A stretch of DNA of 22,967 nucleotides, from the IMG/VR virus record IMGVR_UViG_3300048780_000317, positions 1 through 22,967 of that record. One strand, written 5' to 3'. Shown piece by piece: positions 20,259-22,967 of this stretch. A program made the position numbers and the translations under genes. Source of the DNA: a virus. The notes under the pieces are model-generated. The model worked only from the letters and a program-made list of their open reading frames with translations. It did not search any database and was not told where the DNA came from. Within the stretch, counting starts at the first letter, position 1. Each line of letters opens with the position of its first letter.

Positions 20259-20696
20259 ATGGGCGAGAACGTACAAGGCGACGATCTGTTCGGCTCCGGC
20301 GGCCACGCCTGGCAGTGGGAGCGGCGCAATCGCGCCGCCAAGCTCATCACCAGCGTGGGGATCGACGGGGCGGGCAGGATCGCCCTGGGAAGCCATGAGC
20401 GGCGGTGCCAGATAATCGGCACGCACGGCTCGCCGGCGGCGCTATTGATCGGGAACGGGGCAACGAAGGACCTGGCGGATACGAGCCTCCAGATCCAGAT
20501 TGCGGCGATAGAGGCACTGGCCGACAGCGGTGCTGCGGGCGCGTGGCAGGATGACACGGGCCTATCGGGCACGCAGCTCGTTGTCGAGAGCTTTGTTCCA
20601 GTAGGGCACAGGCTGTATGGGTGTGACGGAGCCAACTGGCAGGCGTGGCTGTACTACAAATGCGTGCTGATAGATTTGACGGGCAACTGGACTTGA
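20259..20696 (+). CDS. Hypothetical distal tail-region protein
   Basis: This is a 145-residue protein, likely beta-rich. It starts MGENVQGDDLFGSGGHAWQW and has strands such as AKLITSVGIDGAGRIALGSH, QIIGTHGSPAALLIGNG and LVVESFVPVGHRLYG. It ends with aromatic-rich ANWQAWLYYKCVLIDLTGNW. The position between the tape-measure-like and hub-like genes is that of a distal tail adaptor, but no family motif is evident. The ATG is preceded by CACTATT with no Shine-Dalgarno. The next gene is preceded by a nearly identical sequence, so both may share the same initiation mode. Confidence 0.55.
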   Translation: MGENVQGDDLFGSGGHAWQWERRNRAAKLITSVGIDGAGRIALGSHERRCQIIGTHGSPAALLIGNGATKDLADTSLQIQIAAIEALADSGAAGAWQDDTGLSGTQLVVESFVPVGHRLYGCDGANWQAWLYYKCVLIDLTGNWT

Positions 20697-20699
20697 AGA

Positions 20700-20769
20700 A
20701 GTGGACAGTGGTCAGTAAAAACCGCACAGGTGGCCCGCTTGCACTGACCACGGACCACGGATCACTATC
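20700..20769. repeat. Hairpin/heptad element, copy C
   Basis: GTGGTCAGT (20708-20716) and ACTGACCAC (20743-20751) form a perfect 9-bp inverted repeat with a 26-base loop. A second ACCACGG follows. It matches copy B over most of its length and ends directly at the ATG at 20770. Confidence 0.85.
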
Positions 20770-22821
20770 ATGGGAATGACGCTTACAACCAGCGGATACA
20801 TCGTAAAATACTCGGAGCTCACGGGCGATCCGAGCGGGGCCAACCCGCTGGCGGCCTACGCCGGCTACGAGTCCATCCTTGACGAGGAGCCGGTGGACAT
20901 CTTCCGCCCGGTCAGCGTGTCGGAGAAGATCGCCCCCGCCGCGTGGGTGGCCCGCGTGGAGATGAACCTGGCCGCCCTGGACATCTACCCCTGGGATTGG
21001 GTCAGCGCCTGCTGGCATGACGACCGGATAATGATTATCGGCGACGGGCCGGCGGCGACGGCCAATATCCTTTTCGAGGGCTTTATCGATGACATCGACT
21101 GGGGGATCGGGGCATCCAACTCGTCGGTCATCGTCACCGCGGTCAGCTACGCCTTTCGCCTGCTGCGCGACCAGGAATACTGCGTGTACGGACGGTGGAT
21201 GGCGCCAAGGACGGGGCTGCCGGCGGGACAATCGGCCGTGGCGGCCGTCTTCTTCAACGGACTTCGCTGCCAGTTCAACGCGGGGGGCCTGCCCAACATG
21301 TACAAGGACCGCTGGCAGGACATCGCGTCCGCAGGGGAGGTCAACGCGGGCAAGGGCGGCGTGCCCCTGTTCACGTACGACGACGATCCCGATGCTCTCT
21401 ACTGGACGTGGGGCGACATCTGGGATTATCTGACATATCGTTATTCCGCATTTAAAAAATGGTTCACGGATGCGTGGAGCGCCTATCCTCCCGATTACAC
21501 AGCCGTCGCCCATCACACCGCAAACGTCGAGGGGATGGGCCTGTGGGCTGCGCTGGCGTCCGCGGGAGACCGGTTTGGCTTCGACGTTGCCGAGACGATC
21601 GGCAACGACGGCTACGGGGGCGCCATACACAACATTCTGTCCGTCAAGCGCCATGGGGGCGCGCAGGTGAGCGTGATGCACCAGGCCCCCGGCGGGGATG
21701 GCACGCGGCCCCTGATGGACCTGACGCTCACCAATATGACCGGCTGCTCGATCTCGGAGAACGTGACGAGCTGCAACGTCGCGCCGATCGTCGCGGGCGG
21801 CGCTAAACTCTACGAGATCACTATCCCGCTTTTGCCGGCGTGGGATCCCGCTCGCCTGGCCATGCCGGCGGACGGCTGGTTTGACCCGTTTGCATCGGCC
21901 GGATCGCCCAACGTGAATAACGCCTGGTGGAATCAATATTGCAAATCCGGAGGTTTGTTCAGCGAGTACGCATCGGTAGGGCGCCTGTGGGATGCAAACA
22001 CCGATGGCCTTTATGCCGCCCCACCCTATGGCCAGGCGGTGCAGACGATCGGAGGTGCCGGATGCACCGTCAACGTCGGGGATGCGACCGCGTGGCCGCC
22101 CATGCCGCACAAGGCCCTGCCGACGATCTCCTGTCAGGGCCTAATCGGTACGGAGGGGGCGAAGATGCGGCCGTTCGTCGAATGTTGTCTCGGCGGCGGA
22201 TGGTTCAGGGTGCCTGGGGCCAGGATCCTGGCCGGCCGTCTGGGCTGCTACATTGAGGATGAGAATCTCGGCGGCATCCACAATCCCAATAGTATTAACG
22301 CATATGGCGGGATGGATCTATTCAACGCGCTTATTGCCGGGCCGGTCCCGATGCGGCTGACATGCTGCGTGGAGTCCCCGACTCGAAATATCATCCTTGG
22401 ATCGAGGCGGCCGACCGCCGGCAGCTTTTTCATGCCGTGCGAATTCGTGGATCGGGGCGCCCTTGGGCAGATCAGGACGCAGACGGCGAGCAGCTCATTG
22501 CACGGCCTGGACGGGATGGGCGTCGATTCCATCGACGACACGGCCAAACTGACGGATGTGATGTCGATCGTGCAGGACGTCCAGGAAGGGCTGGCAATCG
22601 AGGCGAACCTTCCGATCGAGTGGCCCGACGCCAACCTGCACCTGACGAACTGCGTGACGCAAATATCCGGTATCAATTACTCCTTGGCCGTGTGCGCCGG
22701 GGCGAACCTCAAATACCCGCGAATTGTCAGCATCATGCGGATGCTGACCGAGCGGGACTGGCAGATGTCCATAGGGCTGACGACGGACAGGAAGATGCCC
22801 TACGACAGTTTGGAGAGTTGA
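20770..22821 (+). CDS. Probable tail hub / baseplate-like protein
   Basis: This is a 683-residue protein. The N-terminal part (residues about 1-125) is beta-rich and contains IFRPVSVSEKIAPAAWVARV, WDWVSACWHDDRIMIIGDGP and LFEGFIDDIDWGIG. Description of a value being measured against a D-rich loop and 'FEGFIDDI' is reminiscent of tail-hub proteins of the gpD/gp27 type. The rest has many W, Y and C residues and no enzyme motif I can name. Size and place after tape measure and a small distal protein fit a hub or receptor-linked tip protein of a siphovirus. The TGA stop lies two bases before the next ATG. There is no clear ribosome-binding site at its own start. Confidence 0.55.
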   Translation: MGMTLTTSGYIVKYSELTGDPSGANPLAAYAGYESILDEEPVDIFRPVSVSEKIAPAAWVARVEMNLAALDIYPWDWVSACWHDDRIMIIGDGPAATANILFEGFIDDIDWGIGASNSSVIVTAVSYAFRLLRDQEYCVYGRWMAPRTGLPAGQSAVAAVFFNGLRCQFNAGGLPNMYKDRWQDIASAGEVNAGKGGVPLFTYDDDPDALYWTWGDIWDYLTYRYSAFKKWFTDAWSAYPPDYTAVAHHTANVEGMGLWAALASAGDRFGFDVAETIGNDGYGGAIHNILSVKRHGGAQVSVMHQAPGGDGTRPLMDLTLTNMTGCSISENVTSCNVAPIVAGGAKLYEITIPLLPAWDPARLAMPADGWFDPFASAGSPNVNNAWWNQYCKSGGLFSEYASVGRLWDANTDGLYAAPPYGQAVQTIGGAGCTVNVGDATAWPPMPHKALPTISCQGLIGTEGAKMRPFVECCLGGGWFRVPGARILAGRLGCYIEDENLGGIHNPNSINAYGGMDLFNALIAGPVPMRLTCCVESPTRNIILGSRRPTAGSFFMPCEFVDRGALGQIRTQTASSSLHGLDGMGVDSIDDTAKLTDVMSIVQDVQEGLAIEANLPIEWPDANLHLTNCVTQISGINYSLAVCAGANLKYPRIVSIMRMLTERDWQMSIGLTTDRKMPYDSLES

Positions 22822-22823
22822 AA

Positions 22824-22967
22824 ATGAACATCACCGTGAATATCAACCTATCCCCCGCTGACGAGACGGCATTTGAGTCGTTGACGGCCCCGACGGATCG
22901 CCAGACATTCCTGGTCGCCAAGCTGGCGGCACAGATGGCCCCGGCACTGCTGGCAACGCTGCAATCG
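22824..22967 (+). CDS. Partial tail-region protein (runs off the window)
   Basis: The 5' end of a gene, 48 codons, is open at the right edge. The visible part starts MNITVNINLSPADETAFESL and continues with an alanine-rich helical stretch (VAKLAAQMAPALLATL). GGAG lies 8 bases before the ATG, and the gene follows the hub-like gene by two bases without a repeat spacer. Too little is present to name it. Confidence 0.6.
   Translation, partial: MNITVNINLSPADETAFESLTAPTDRQTFLVAKLAAQMAPALLATLQS

Noticed and set aside
15942-20769. CRISPR-like array from repeated AGTGGTC units
   Set aside because: Units are 7 bp, contiguous, degenerate and scattered between genes; there are no spacers of uniform length and no cas genes.
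20347-22110. Long minus-strand open frame of 587 codons opposite the hub-like gene
   Set aside because: It is an antisense shadow: Arg/Pro/His-rich, no ribosome-binding site, and it crosses the 20259 gene, the spacer repeat and the hub gene. GC-rich third positions keep such frames open.

Overview
The window is most of a Mu-like transposable prophage or phage in a GC-rich bacterial background. The case rests on a DDE transposase of MuA type next to a MuB-type AAA+ ATPase, two small XRE regulators facing a third XRE protein across a promoter region, and a Mu-type block (DUF2730-like, VpaChn25_0724-like, DUF3486-like, gp28-like terminase). HK97-type head genes and long-tail genes follow. No contractile sheath gene or baseplate wedge set is seen, so a siphovirus-like tail (as in B3 or D3112 relatives) is the simplest reading. 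The host cannot be named. The GC content and the abundant short tandem repeats would fit an environmental lineage such as a planctomycete, but that is a guess. Neither phage end (attL/attR) is in the window.

Layout. Positions 1-5392 are a leftward early operon, read in transcription order: XRE regulator, second XRE regulator, two unknown genes, MuA, MuB, a zinc-ribbon protein and two small membrane proteins. Genes are tightly packed, with 4-bp ATGA overlaps at 537-540 and 174-177. Positions 5393-5494 hold the control region, with a near-consensus leftward promoter and candidate rightward promoters. From 5495 to the right end everything reads rightward: repressor-like protein, a two-helix membrane protein, a membrane/coiled-coil protein, a winged-helix protein, small and large terminase, a portal fused to a Mu F-like domain, prohead protease, a major capsid gene that is split and appears to lack its middle, a decoration-type protein, small head genes, a head-tail connector, neck and tail completion proteins, tail tube, a short tape measure, and a distal tail/hub pair. 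The last gene runs off the window.

The most unusual signal is not a gene. Nearly every spacer in the late operon carries a degenerate tandem repeat of 7 (sometimes 8) bp that begins in or just after the upstream stop codon and runs up to the next start. Unit sequences differ between spacers, but one family (AGTGGTC) recurs. Three spacers carry a related hairpin-forming version. Similar repeats also lie in frame inside the terminase, the transposase and a membrane protein. Three other spacers hold very strong GC-rich hairpins. The capsid break suggests either a defective prophage or an assembly collapse.
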